From Mansonella perstans (taxonomy: Eukaryota; Nematoda; Chromadorea; Rhabditida; Onchocercidae), in assembly GCA_037074765.1 (NCBI GenBank), contig JBAMDO010000344.1, forward strand, positions 1 to 37,927: DNA of 37,927 nucleotides, in the 5' to 3' direction. The notes under the pieces were generated by a model that was given only the letters and a program-made list of their open reading frames with translations, ran no database searches and was not told the DNA's origin. Shown here in pieces: positions 11,421 to 37,927 of this stretch (position 1 is its first letter; each line of letters opens with the position of its first letter). A program made the position numbers and the translations under genes.

Positions 11421-12690
11421 TCTCTTCCTCTCTTTCATCACTCGAATTCATTTCTCATTAATTCCTGTCTATCCAAAATAAAAAAATTCATTTAACCTTT
11501 TTTTTTTCGCAATCATCCATCAACATCATTTCTCTTTTTCATCTCTTTCCTTCAAAACCCTTTTCTTCTACAATATTTTATTCATTCTTCCCTTTTTCCT
11601 CCTTTTTTTTTTCTTTCTCTTTATAACAAAGATTTTCCCTCCGACAAATTATTTTCTTTTTTTAAAGTAATACTAAAAGTTAGGAACGGTTAAGAAAAAA
11701 TTCTATAAAAAAAAAAGATAAATTACAATAGCAACATCTCAACTCGTTCTTTTCCATAAGTCTTTTCTAATTTTCATTTCTTTTTTTCTTCTTTCTTTCT
11801 TACATTTTTCCAATTCTCTTATTTTCTATTGTTTTTTTTTTTTTTTTTTTTAAACTTTGATTTTTTTTAAAATTGGTGAAAGAAAAACGATTTTTTTTTT
11901 GTCTTGATATATATTTTTTTTTTGTCTTGATATATAGGTGTAAATCACACGAGAGTTTTTGATTAACTTATCATACATTAATAATAATTGTCAGTTTGAA
12001 TTCATTTAATTATGATAATTAATAAAAGAAATATTAGATCAACAAATTTTAATTAATCATATAAATAATTTACTGATAATTCCAAAAGTAACAGTATATA
12101 TGAATAATTGATAATTTATGAAATCTTAAGATACACTTGTAACTTAATTACTTGTTAATGATTAATAATATTTTTATTTCGAACTTTTTTCATTCCTCAT
12201 TCTAAATTTTAGGATTATATTCGAATAATTAATAATAGAATACATAAATAAAAAGATTTAAATTTGAACTTAAAATTTTACTTTCGATGAAATAAATTCA
12301 AAAATTAATAATTTAACTGTGTCTTTTTTTCCCCATTCATCATCATTCTTTCTCATATTATCTCATTTCAACAATGTTATTAAATTTAAAAATTAGATTT
12401 AGTAATTTAAGATTAAATTTTAATATTACATCTTTTATTTATTGAACGAATAAAATATTTCTTCATCTCAATTGTTGTTACTATTTGAAAGTTTATTGAA
12501 TTTTATTGAACTTTTCTAATATATATATTTTTGCACTAATGTTAAATAAATAAAAGAAATTGGATAATAATATGTCATTCTGCTTGCTATTCGAACAAAA
12601 TATACATTTAATAACATATTAGCAGCACTCTCCTTTATGATAGGTAGTTTACCCGTACCCGTGGAAAGGGTTAGGAAAGAGCGATAAAAC
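11421..12690. other. AT-rich spacer
   Basis: Pyrimidine-rich to about 11650, then AT-rich. The phrase TTTTTTTTTTGTCTTGATATA is repeated at about 11890 and 11915. No exon-like segment was recognised. Confidence 0.5.
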
Positions 12691-12695
12691 TTTCC

Positions 12696-12702
12696 TATAT
12701 AA
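12696..12702 (+). promoter_or_regulatory. TATA-like box (TATATAA)
   Basis: The sequence CCTATATAAGGGAG lies in a locally less AT-rich segment (12640-12780) about 1.07 kb upstream of the first candidate myosin exon. It resembles a TATA box and is one base longer than an SRF CArG box (seven A/T bases between CC and GG instead of six). A promoter role is inference only, because a TATATAA match is easy to find in AT-rich DNA. Confidence 0.2.
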
Positions 12703-12792
12703 GGGAGTAGTGGAAATAGAGGGGGATATATAGCAAAAGGATAGGATTGTTTAGTAGTAGTGCTATATTTGTTGGCAACATGATGCAAACAA

Positions 12793-13117
12793 TGTATGTG
12801 TGTATGTACGTGCGTGTTGTGTGTATGTGTGTGTGTTTGCGTGTGTGTGTGTATGTGTGTGTGTGTGTGTGTGTATGTGTGTGTGTGTGTATGTGTGTGT
12901 GTGTATGTGTGTATGTACGTGCGTGTTGTGTGTATGTGTGTGTGTTTGCGTGTGTGTGTGTATGTGTGTGTGTGTGTGTATGTGTGTATGTGTATGTGTG
13001 TGTGTGTATGTGTATATGTGTGTGTGTATGTGTGTGTATGTGTATGTGTATGTGTGTGCATGTGTGTGTATATGTATATGTATGTGTGTGTGTGTGTGTG
13101 TTTATGTGTGTGTGTAA
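12793..13117. repeat. (GT)n / TATG microsatellite with a ~109-bp internal duplication
   Basis: GTGTGT interrupted by TATG. A non-repetitive landmark, TGTATGTACGTGCGTGTTG, occurs at about 12801 and again at about 12910, so the array contains a tandem duplication of about 109 bp. Four overlapping open frames here are Cys/Val or His/Thr artefacts. Confidence 0.9.
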
Positions 13118-13402
13118 GATTTAATGTGCACTCGTACACACCCGGCACACCAAAATCAGGAATCGACCCCTCTTTGTCATTTTTCCCCTGTCACCCCCTC
13201 CCCCCTCTTCCCCTTGTCCCGGATGTGTCATCGTTTGACAGTGTTATAGGTGACGCTCCTTAAAATTTGTGCTTTCATTTTTCGCGGCCCTGAAATAATT
13301 TATAATTATAATATGTGGCCTACTGATTTTCATCCATCTGTACCATTATTATTATTATTATTAAACTTGCAGAAATTTCTACCACTAAGTTGAGGTGTTG
13401 TT

Positions 13403-13433
<31 letters not shown>

Positions 13434-13766
13434 TTGCAAATTAACCAATTAAAAAATGTGCGATTATCATCTAACGACTATTATTTATAATTAGATGTAA
13501 TTGATAATTAATGAATAAGCGCGCTTATACGAGCGAGTGTTTTCTTTTTTATGAATTTATTTTTTTGTTTTTAATTTTCATTTTAAACCTGCGATTTTTT
13601 CCTTAAATTTTTTTTCTTCGACTTATAATTAATTCAGTTAAATAAACGATAGAAGTAATAGTTTGTATGTGTAATTATGGAGAACTTATTTAGCGTAATT
13701 TAATTTTGAATGACGAATAAAATATATTTGCTGTTGTTATCTTCTCCGATGCTTTTATCCTTTAAA
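13118..13766. other. Spacer upstream of the myosin gene with a C-rich island
   Basis: Between 13140 and 13260 the plus strand is unusually C-rich for this locus (CACCCCCTCCCCCCTC), then AT-rich with an (ATT)n run at 13348 and a T23 run near 13400. No exon is recognised; part of the myosin 5' region or an untranslated exon could lie here. Confidence 0.4.
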
Positions 13767-13868
13767 ATGAATTTCAGATCAGATCCATTCGATCAAGAAG
13801 CCACAACAAATAAGGAACGAATGGTCCAATGGCTGGCACAGCGTCGGAGATCTCCTATTTGCAGGTTC
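13767..13868 (+). CDS. Candidate N-terminal exon of the myosin heavy chain
   Basis: An ATG at 13767 starts MNFRSDPFDQEATTNKERM, and a second in-frame ATG lies at 13821. A good acceptor (AATTTCAG, ending at 13777) sits just inside. The obvious donor, CAG|GTTCGT after 13864, leaves phase 2 and runs into a stop when joined to the next exon (14340). Only a weaker donor, TTC|GTTAGC after 13868, gives the phase 0 that exon needs. Starting at 13821 would add 16 residues, placing the P-loop near residue 179, close to its position in vertebrate non-muscle myosin II. The peptide itself does not resemble known myosin N-termini. The true first exon may be elsewhere. Confidence 0.35.
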
Positions 13869-14339
13869 GTTAGCAAAAGTATTTGTCGAAATTCATTTTT
13901 TTTACCTTTTAACAAATTATAAATTATCTAAATTATATGCGAAGGAGCTTAGGTGTAATGTGTTTAAAAAAATTTTTTTGAAAAAAGTTTGGGGAATGTT
14001 TTTCAATTGGGGAAACCTGAAATGAGAAACCTAAATGAAAAAAAAAAGGATGATCAAGTAAACCTTCCATTTAACCTTCTATTTTCCTTTTTTCATTTGT
14101 TTTCATTTGCCATCTGATGATTTATTGAGCAGATTAAATTTGGGTTAGCGTAAGTTTTCGTTGAGTAAATTTTTCTTCAAATATTGATTTTTTCAACTTC
14201 AACTTTTTAATTACTGCTAATTAGCATCATGAATCAACTATAATTACACACACGTTCCGACCTATTTAAGTTATACAAGTTATGTAAGAACTATTATATG
14301 AGATCGTAAGAAACAGTAAAGTGAAATTTGATTTTTCAG

Positions 14340-30280
<15,941 letters not shown>

Positions 30281-30479
30281 AATAATTTTCAAAATGCCAC
30301 CATATGATTTTTATGGAAAGAGAAGCAAAATTGAAAAGTTTTTCAATTTTTGACCTGCCTTACATAAAAAAAAGGAAAAAAAAATTATGTTAAATGAATT
30401 CTCAAAATATTACCAATGATGCCTTTTTTCCTTATGAATTGAATTGCTCTGATTTAACGTTGGCACAGTTTCCAACTTT

Positions 30480-30515
<36 letters not shown>

Positions 30516-30640
30516 AGAACAGAATTCATTGTTTGATTTTTCTTTTCGGAGTGGTATTTATGATCTGCCATTTGATTATTCACTTAAAATTTAGAATAAC
30601 AATATCTGATTAAAAAAAAAACAGGTATTATTATTATTAT
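30281..30640 (+). other. Likely myosin 3' untranslated region
   Basis: Directly after the stop comes AT-rich sequence with a T32 run at about 30480. The nearest polyadenylation-signal-like hexamer is ATTAAA at 30609-30614; a canonical AATAAA is not seen until 31586. The end of the transcript is therefore uncertain. Confidence 0.35.
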
Positions 30641-32334
30641 TATTGCTGATTATTATTGAATAGAGAATTTGAAAAATTGTTCATATTGTTTATTACTGGT
30701 ATACACATTTTTGTTTTTTGTCATCATATTGTTCTCACATTTTTTTTGTTACTGTGTTTTTAAAAGTTTAAGCTATTTTAAATTTAAAAAAACCTTGGTC
30801 ATTTTTTTTTTTTTTTTAGGAAATGAGGACAGCAGATAATGATTACTGTTACTGTTTTGCTCTGATAGTAATTATTTACTTACTTCATTACTTTTTTTGT
30901 TACTAAATTTGCTAATTAATTTTGCCAGTACTCTTTTTCTGTTTTTCTGGTACCTGCTATCAATTTTTAACATTGTTTTTAATCATTTTTTTTCTTTCTT
31001 TCTTTGCTATCTTTCATTTTTTTCCCAACAATTTGATGATTTCTTCTTTCATCTATCGTCTTTTTATTTTATTTATTTATTTATTTATTGTTAATTTATA
31101 ATATATATTAATGATGCTGTGCAAGCAATGAACGTATAAGGAGGTTTTTTTTCCCTTTTTTTTCCAAATCATTTCATTAAAATTATAAATATATATATAT
31201 ATAGACACATCCCGAACACACACATATCTATATACATGTGTATGTGTTGTACATCAACCATCATAATTGTTTTCATCCACCTATATATGTATAGCCGGTG
31301 CGCATTAATCTATCTATCTACCTGTGCACCTTTTATTGCAGCAATTTTCAATTTTATACATTCCCTGAAACTAACTCATCATCATCATCTTACTTTTACT
31401 ACTATACTCTTTATACGTTTATTAAATTGAATTGGAAATATTTGAAATTGTTTTATTCAAAAGTATTTAAATAAGTATTTTTTGTCTGTCCAGTAAAATT
31501 AAGAAAGAGAGAAAGAGAAGAGAAGGAAAAAAAAGACTTTAAAATTATTAATGTTTTTTTCTTTTTGCATTTCATGAAACGACTAAATAAATTGTAATTC
31601 AGATCGTTTTGCAAAATATCATATACACTTCATTAATTGTGAAACGAAAGGAAAAAAAATATGGAATAGTTGTAACAAAAAAAAAAAGAAAAAAAGGTAC
31701 TGTTTTTTTTTTTTTTTTTAGTAAACACTTTTTTAAGCAAAAAAAATTTACTGAAAAGAAGCAATCATTTGGAAGGAAGTTCTAGATATTAATTCTAGAT
31801 AGTTCTAGATGATGCAAAAGTTTCCCCGAAAAGCGATTATGAAGTTTAGGATTGATGAGTGGTAATGCAAAATTTACCGCAGAAGGCAATCCATAAGGCT
31901 TGCAATGGAGGGACGTTTTTTTTTTTTTTACAGATTATATCATTAAAGGCATACTGTGATGTTGCTGTAAGTATGCCGATGGTATTGAACATACGGTAAG
32001 CATGCTGATCGTATTGAATGATTTGATTCAGAGTTGGAAAAGAACAAGAAAACTTTGAAGTAATGTTAAGTATGCACTAAGAATTGTTACTCAACGACGG
32101 AAAAAGAAATGTTGGATGGATGGATAAAGGATAATGGTGTTGATTTGATGAAAATTTGTCATACACATACAAAGCTGTTGGGTAAATTTAATAAAATGGA
32201 AGAAAAATAAAATTAAGGAAAACTTAATTTTAGGTCCTAAATTATTTTGCTTCCTGCTTTGTTTTTGTTTTTTTGTTTTCCGTTTCTTTTTTACCCATTG
32301 ATCAAATTATATATATGTCATTTAGTGTAAAAAA
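30641..32334. other. AT-rich intergenic region
   Basis: Contains ATTT, TA and ATCT microsatellites (about 31070, 31188, 31305) and a 29-bp duplication (GTAAGTATGCCGATGGTATTG at 31967 and in diverged form at 31996). No coding signal was seen. Confidence 0.5.
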
Positions 32335-32554
32335 TTTTAGTTCAAATTTGTTTAATTTAAATTCATAAAATAATAATTTCAGACTGAAATTTTAGTTCAG
32401 ACTATTCAATATATGTTCCATGAAACGATAATTTCAGATTGAAATTCCAATTCAGGTTTATTTAATTTAAATTCACGAAACAATAATTTCAAACTGAAGT
32501 TCTGATTCAGATTTATTTAATTTGAATTCATAAAACGATAATTTCAGATTAAAA
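32335..32554. repeat. 55-bp tandem repeat, four copies
   Basis: The landmark ATAATTTCA falls at 32373, 32428, 32483 and 32538, exactly 55 bases apart. Each unit carries TTCAGATTTATTTAATTT, AATTCATAAAACGATAATTT and CAGATTGAAA in diverged form. Intergenic, with no open frame of note. Confidence 0.9.
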
Positions 32555-33764
32555 TTGACTTAGAAAATTTTCAAACACTTTTCATTAATAATCATTTTTT
32601 GTTATCTTCTTTTGTAACGATAAATTTGTTATTAATTAGGTTATGTTTATATTACCTTTTTTTTCTAAATTACATTTTCAAAGTAAAAATTTCTTAAATA
32701 AATAAATTACCATTACAAGATGGAATTAGTTAGAGCTATCTTTTTTTTTCTTTCCTATTTTGCAGTGAGTTTTATTGTTTTTTTTTAATTTGTGCAATAT
32801 GAGGATTTTACTGCGTAACTTTTTGCTACATATTTCAAATTTTGCCTTGACAGTATTTGATATGAAATATTCCTCCCTTATATTTATCAAATAAATTAAC
32901 GCATCATCTGTTTAGATCATTCATTTTAAAGCAAAAAAATTAGGAAGCGAAAAAATAATCCGATAAGAAGATTATGTCAACAATTTCATTAAATTGTTTT
33001 AAATAATGATTGATGATCAATGAATCAGTCAATGTAGATATTAATTTGATAGAATATGAACTAAAACGATTAGCATAGCTTTTTTAATTTTTTCATGTTA
33101 GCTAACAACTATACATTGTACACATTGATCCATTGATCATTGAATGTTGCAAAAAAAAAATATATATATATATAAAACTTTATGCAAATTTCTTTTGTAC
33201 ACATTATAAATGTTTTGTCTTTCAAAAATTTTACTTTAAGACAAGCAAAGTTTAAATTCATCAGGAGAGAAATGTATGGTCAATGATTTTTTATTTTCAA
33301 AAATATTTGCCACTTCAATTAAATTCAAAAATATTTGCTATTTGTTTCAATTAAATTCGAAAATATTTCTATTTATTTCAATTTAATTCAAAAAATTTTG
33401 AAATGTGAAAATTCTTTTTCAAATTCATTCACTTTTGTTTTAGAAAGTTCTTTTTTTTTTTATTTTTAATTTATTTTGCAAAGAAAATGGTATAACATTC
33501 AATTTCCGTTGCGTTTTTTTTTTTTTTTTTTTTTTTTTGTATTTAAATAAAAAGTCATTTGTGCGTCAATAAAAAAGCTAAATTTCATTCGTGTTTCGGA
33601 AAAGAATTTTTTCTTTCTTCCATTCCATAAAAATTTCATCAAAAAGCTTCTTCACCGATTTGACTTTTGGTTTTGTGTTTGTCCAATTTTGTTCTGGAAA
33701 AATTTTTGTTAATGTGCATTTCCTTTCGCACACATTTTTAATTATTTGTTGAATTTGATTCAGT
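32555..33764. other. AT-rich intergenic region
   Basis: Contains three imperfect AAATTCAAAAATATTTGCTA-type repeats near 33292-33395 and a long T run near 33510. No gene was recognised. Confidence 0.5.
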
Positions 33765-34107
33765 AACTAATTAATGCTAATTAAATGCTAGTTACTATAT
33801 TTGGGAGGAGGTGGATAAATATTTATGGCTGAAAGAAGAAAATGGTCCTGGAAAGTTTTAAGAAGACCTGTAATATATTTGTGCATGCACTACAATGATG
33901 ATAATAGCGGGGTGATAAATTAAGGTTAATTGAAATTTAGCAACTAATTAATGCTAATTAAATGCTTATTTTGATATTTGAGGGGGAATGGATAAATATT
34001 TATGGCTGGAAGAAGAAATAGTTAGAGAAAATTCTAGGAAGGCTTGTAATATATTTGCACATGCACTATAATGATGATGATATAGGAGAGGTAATTAAGA
34101 TTAATTA
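33765..34107. repeat. 177-bp tandem duplication
   Basis: AACTAATTAATGCTAATTAA begins at 33765 and again at 33942. Both copies continue through GGATAAATATTTATGGCTG, GTAATATATTTG, a TGCATGCAC or CACATGCAC block and ATGATGATAATA. Copies differ by scattered substitutions and small indels, so the duplication is old. Both are intergenic. Confidence 0.9.
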
Positions 34108-34737
34108 AGGAAAGCAGGAAGCAGCGCTTAATGAAATGAGCAGTAGAGAAAAAGTTTGGCGAATCATGATAGAAGGATCAATTGTAAAATTATAAAAAAA
34201 AAATTCTTCAAAAATTTTGACGTATTCCTAATTCATTAACGATCATATATGTATATATTTTGAACTCTTGCCAAAGGTCAAAGCAGAAATCAATTGATCA
34301 AGTACCATACTCTCATCATACCTTCAATTTTACTCATGCTTTTCATCTCATCAAGAAATTAATATTACATCCAAACCGAATACCAAGACAAAAAACATCA
34401 ATAATCCCCGTCCCTTTAACAAATGGAACACATACATTGTTGAGCATTCATTCTCCTAATTGCTTAACTAATTAATTTCATTATTTCCTTAATTTGCAAA
34501 AAAAAAGATAACTGATTTAAGCAAATTACACATAAATTTTTCCTATGTAATTATCTTTTCTCAAAAAAAAAAATGAATTTTTAATTCTTATTTGTTTAGA
34601 ACTGTGAAAGTAATTAATGTTCTATTTGTCTTATTGTTCTTGCAACGATTGTCAATCATTTTATTTTATTATAGCAAATAACATAATTTAGCGATTAGCG
34701 ATTTGAATTTGTGCTTGATCAAATCAAAATATCAATT
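34108..34737 (+). promoter_or_regulatory. Upstream region of the secreted-protein gene, possible trans-splice acceptor
   Basis: TTTTATTATAG ends at 34674, 63 bases before the start codon, with no good donor close upstream. In nematodes this arrangement often marks a spliced-leader acceptor, which would make the 5' untranslated region start at 34675. A 71-codon open frame at 34260-34475 shows no protein features and I do not call it. Confidence 0.3.
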
Positions 34738-35670
34738 ATGATGGATTCATTGAAATGGATTTGTTTCATACTTCTTCCAGCAATAACACAATGTTATGCC
34801 AAGGTTTTACCAGGTAAAATAATAATAATTAGTAGTTCATAAAAATAAGCAAGTTTTAATTGGTACAATTCATTTACATAAGTATCAAGCAAGCAGCTGC
34901 TTAAATTTTTAACAAATTATTAAAAGCAAAATTTGTCACAGAAAGAAGCATTTATTGATAGTTATAAAAGTGAAAAAAAGTAAACTGATGTTTTAAAAAT
35001 TTTATAAAGTTCAAAAATAAATTAATTTTTAAATTAAAATATTAAAATTTTTGAAATTAAAATTTAAATTGCATTTTCATATTTTTTTCACAGTATTAAT
35101 TAACTAAATATTTTAGGTGTTACATTTGAACAATTAAACGGCGAAAGGATGATGTGGAATGTTTCACCAATGTTGCCACCCTTTTGCTTCCCGCGATCGG
35201 AACAATCTGAGCAACCAAAAGAACTAAAAACCGAAACACCAGCATACACTATTCCTGGTTATGACCAACAAAGTTATTGGTGGTGTCCAACTGTGAAGCA
35301 AATGCAGCAACCAGCGCAAACCGCTTTACCTTTGGCAACGCTGCCTAAAATTGTTCAATATTCTGAAGTTGTAGCACCTCAGGTGCAGCCAATTGCCATA
35401 ATTCCAGAACAACAACCTCAGGTGCAGCCAGTTGCCATAGTGCCGCAATATCTCTCAGCTCCGCAACATGTCCCAGCTGTGCAATATCCCAAATTTCTGC
35501 AATATACTGGACTTCAATATGCTCAAGTTAATTCCGGAAAGGACAATGGCCAAAGATATCTACAATATCGAGATGCTAATGCAGGTACAGCAGGATCAAC
35601 AGTCTATCTGTTAAATGATGAACAGTCAAATTTAAAAGAATCTGATCCAATTTTCATGAAAATGGCGTAA
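34738..35670 (+). CDS. Secreted Pro/Gln/Tyr-rich protein, two exons, 209 residues
   Basis: Exon 1 is 34738-34813 and exon 2 is 35117-35670, joined in phase 1 (CCA G|GT), with GTAAAA and TTTTAG splice sites. The start is the first of two adjacent ATGs. Residues 1-21 (MMDSLKWICFILLPAITQCYA) form a classic signal peptide with likely cleavage after CYA. The mature part (about 188 residues) has no transmembrane segment and only two cysteines (PPFCFP and YWWCP). It is rich in Pro, Gln, Val and Tyr. A 13-residue unit (PQVQPIAIIPEQ-Q) is repeated in tandem from a 39-bp DNA repeat at about 35377-35454, and QY pairs recur six times. I do not recognise the family; it could be a matrix, cuticle-associated or excretory/secretory protein, which is speculation. 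Gene structure confidence is high, function unknown. Confidence 0.85.
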
Positions 35671-35908
35671 AAGAAAAAAAAACTTTTTTCACTTTCTGTA
35701 TGATTTAGTCATATACTGTAATCATTTCTTTCACATACTGTAATAATCTGACATTGTATTCAGACACTGTAATAATCCTAAATCAATTATTTCTCTTACT
35801 CTCATGTTGATAAAAATTTGTAAAGAAATGGAAATAATTAACATATAAGTTTCCGAAAGTGATCAAACGCATACTTTATTAAATGGATACAACTGTTGAT
35901 AAAATTTT

Positions 35909-35914
35909 AATAAA
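35909..35914 (+). promoter_or_regulatory. Polyadenylation signal AATAAA
   Basis: AATAAA lies 239 bases after the stop of the secreted-protein gene, the first canonical signal downstream. A short repeat, CATACTGTAAT/CACTGTAATAATC, lies between (35711-35780). Confidence 0.45.
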
Positions 35915-37927
35915 TCAAACCTTTTTTTTTCGTTCTCTCTTTTAACTATTCATTATTGCAAGTTTAAATTTTTCATCCTAATAAAATGATTTGAAATGAT
36001 TTATTGAAGATATTACTGCATTGTTATTTACTAAAGTAATACATTTAAGGCATTATTTCCCTTCTCAAAAGATGACCGTGGCCAAATTATTACTATCAGT
36101 TATCATCTTCATCATTATTAGTTGTAAATCAAAGCAAAATAAAGTGTTAATGAATTGATACTGTAATTGTATTAGTTATTACAATAATAACACTAATAAT
36201 AATAGCAACAACAATAACGCAAGAAATAAAACAACAACAACAATAGCCAACTAAACTATAATGCATCAAATAAAAACTTTTCATGATCTAGCAAAAATTG
36301 AGTTAACAGTTACTGTTAGATTATCTAGTTATCACTGATAATTGTTTAATAGAATAAAAAACTGAAGAAAACAAAAAAAAAGTGACTGAATGAATTTACA
36401 ATAGAATTGATTGAATGAATTTATTCGATCAACTTTTTTTTGTCATTTTTTTTAACTTTAAAACAATCATTTTAAGCGTAGAATTTGGATGCGTTCTATA
36501 AATTACAGTAAAGTTAATAATTGTTCCAAAAAATTTCAATTGAATTTACAAAGTAAGAAAAAAACAAAGTGGAATCATGAGTAATATAATCATAAGCAAC
36601 ATATTGATAAGTATATTGGCAAGTATGACATAAGTATACCATATCAATATGGTAGTATAAATTTTTATCAAAGAAAGAAAAAAATGAAGGAAACAAATTG
36701 AAATAAAATTATCAAAATTTTAAAAATAAGCAAATACACATAACTTTTTTTTTTCTTTTTATAATTAATATCTATTAAAAATTACTCTTTGCTCATTAGA
36801 TTTCAGTAATTTTACAAAAATTAATTAAGGAAAAAATTAGCATTGTAAATTTAAATGGATTAAATTAAAATGAAAAAAATTAAAATAATAAAGGAGCGCT
36901 ACTTGAAGGAATTCTTTTAGATTTGTAATAAATCCTGCATGCATGCGTATGCATGTATGTATGTATAAAAAATTTATTTGATAAGATTGACATTTATATT
37001 GGTGAAAAATTCATCGGATAATTATTGTTAACGAATTGACATATTTTAAAATGTGATACATTGAACAATGTGAATTTTGTTATACGGTATCATATATGCA
37101 GCGAATAGTACGTTGCTGATTGGATCTTGTAAAATAGTATGCCTTTGCAATACCAACAAAAATGATTCTTTGCATTGATTGGATGATTATTTGAATATTT
37201 GAATAAACTTTGACATCAATTAATTAAAATGAAAAAAAGAAAAGATTTTATTAACAAATCAAAAAGTTCAAAAAAAAAGAAGAAATTTAATTAATTAAAG
37301 CATATAAATAAATATTTAAAGGGTTAATTTTAGAGAAATTTAAATAAATTTAGAAAAATTAAAATGAATTTGAAATAATATTATTAGTATATATTGTATT
37401 TTATAATTTCTTTTTTCTCTTCATGGAAAATTCCAGGAAAAACTTTTTACATTGCATATACCGGAAAAAAAAAAAAAAAAAACGAAAAGGAGGGAAAGAG
37501 ATCAATACGAGATTAGTTAAGTAACAATTTATTCAGCAAATTACTTATAGACTAATAGAGAGTTTGGATTAAGAGCGGTTATCATTAAGGTCGTAATAGA
37601 AATTCTACTCATTTTTTTTCTCTTTTAGCTTTTCTTAATACATATTTAAATGCACACGTTATTGATTAATTAAGTATAAGTTTTTTTCGCTTTAACCTTT
37701 CTTAATACAAATTTAAATAATTGATTAATTGTTTTCTTGTAAGTTTCACCTTGATTTATTATCAATTACTATTATTCACTCATCATCTCTTGTTTTTCAT
37801 GAAATCGATATTATAGTAATTTGATAAATTGAACTAAATTTCAAGCACTGTACAACAATTCTGTAAATTTTTTTTTTGCAATCAGTGCACTGACAATTAA
37901 TAATTTTTAGAACTGTAATTTTTGAAA
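35915..37927. other. AT-rich region without a recognisable gene
   Basis: Contains an (AAC/AAT)n triplet stretch at 36178-36250, a TGCATGCATGCG/TATG patch at 36936-36966 and many poly-A/T runs. Open frames are short and composition-driven. Nothing coding is supported on either strand. Confidence 0.5.

Noticed and set aside
11149..11481. 110-codon plus-strand open frame in the GC-richer block
   Set aside because: The protein pattern simply mirrors the DNA minisatellite and there is no splice or start context.
13710..13766. N-terminal extension of the candidate first exon (ATG at 13710)
   Set aside because: The upstream part is hydrophobic, AT-rich and ends in a good acceptor (TTTCAG), so it looks like intron or 5' flank.
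14133..14149. 17-nt linking exon (GAGCAG / GTAAGT) between the candidate first exon and 14340
   Set aside because: Joined in phase 2 it reads into TAG, so it cannot rescue the canonical donor at 13864.
34260..34475. 71-codon plus-strand open frame upstream of the secreted protein
   Set aside because: Lies across the presumed promoter or 5' region, has no signal peptide or domain, and does not splice into the downstream gene.

Overview
This looks like nuclear DNA of a nematode, and a parasitic clade III (spirurid/filarial-type) worm is my best guess. The evidence is very AT-rich intergenic and intronic DNA, many short introns ending in T-rich TTTCAG/TTTTAG acceptors, and a non-muscle myosin II heavy chain of nematode type. 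The species cannot be fixed from the sequence. No bacterial operon, CRISPR array, rRNA or recognisable tRNA was seen.

Layout: (1) 1-1781 is the end of a long satellite-like array built from a TGATGAT heptamer mixed with TGA triplets, running off the left edge. (2) 1.8-13.1 kb has no gene I can support. It holds AT-rich DNA, a purine-rich block (2.7-3.5 kb) that flips to a pyrimidine-rich block (3.57-4.08 kb), TGA, GA, TA and CA/GT microsatellites, a GC-richer minisatellite (11.0-11.4 kb), and a short region (9.0-9.55 kb) with two in-frame minisatellites that may be remains of a coding sequence. (3) 13.77-30.28 kb, plus strand, is one large gene for a non-muscle (cytoplasmic) myosin II heavy chain, orthologous to the C. 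elegans nmy-1/nmy-2 group. I traced 35 constitutive exons whose phases all join without a stop, giving 1947 residues from exon 2 to the stop. The N-terminal exon is unresolved. Two in-frame microexons (27 and 30 nt) lie in the intron at motor loop 1, where vertebrate myosin II genes also carry alternatively spliced inserts. (4) 30.3-34.7 kb is non-coding, with a four-copy 55-bp tandem repeat and a 177-bp tandem duplication. (5) 34.74-35.67 kb, plus strand, is a two-exon gene for a 209-residue secreted Pro/Gln/Tyr-rich protein of unknown function. (6) 35.7-37.9 kb is AT-rich with nothing gene-like.

The two genes share an orientation but show no evident functional link. The myosin would be an actin-based motor for cytokinesis, cortical tension and cell shape; the small protein carries a signal peptide and would enter the secretory pathway. 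A recurring theme is short tandem duplication of 20-180 bp units in introns and spacers. Two of these copied a myosin splice site (a donor near 21.43 kb, an acceptor near 29.54 kb).
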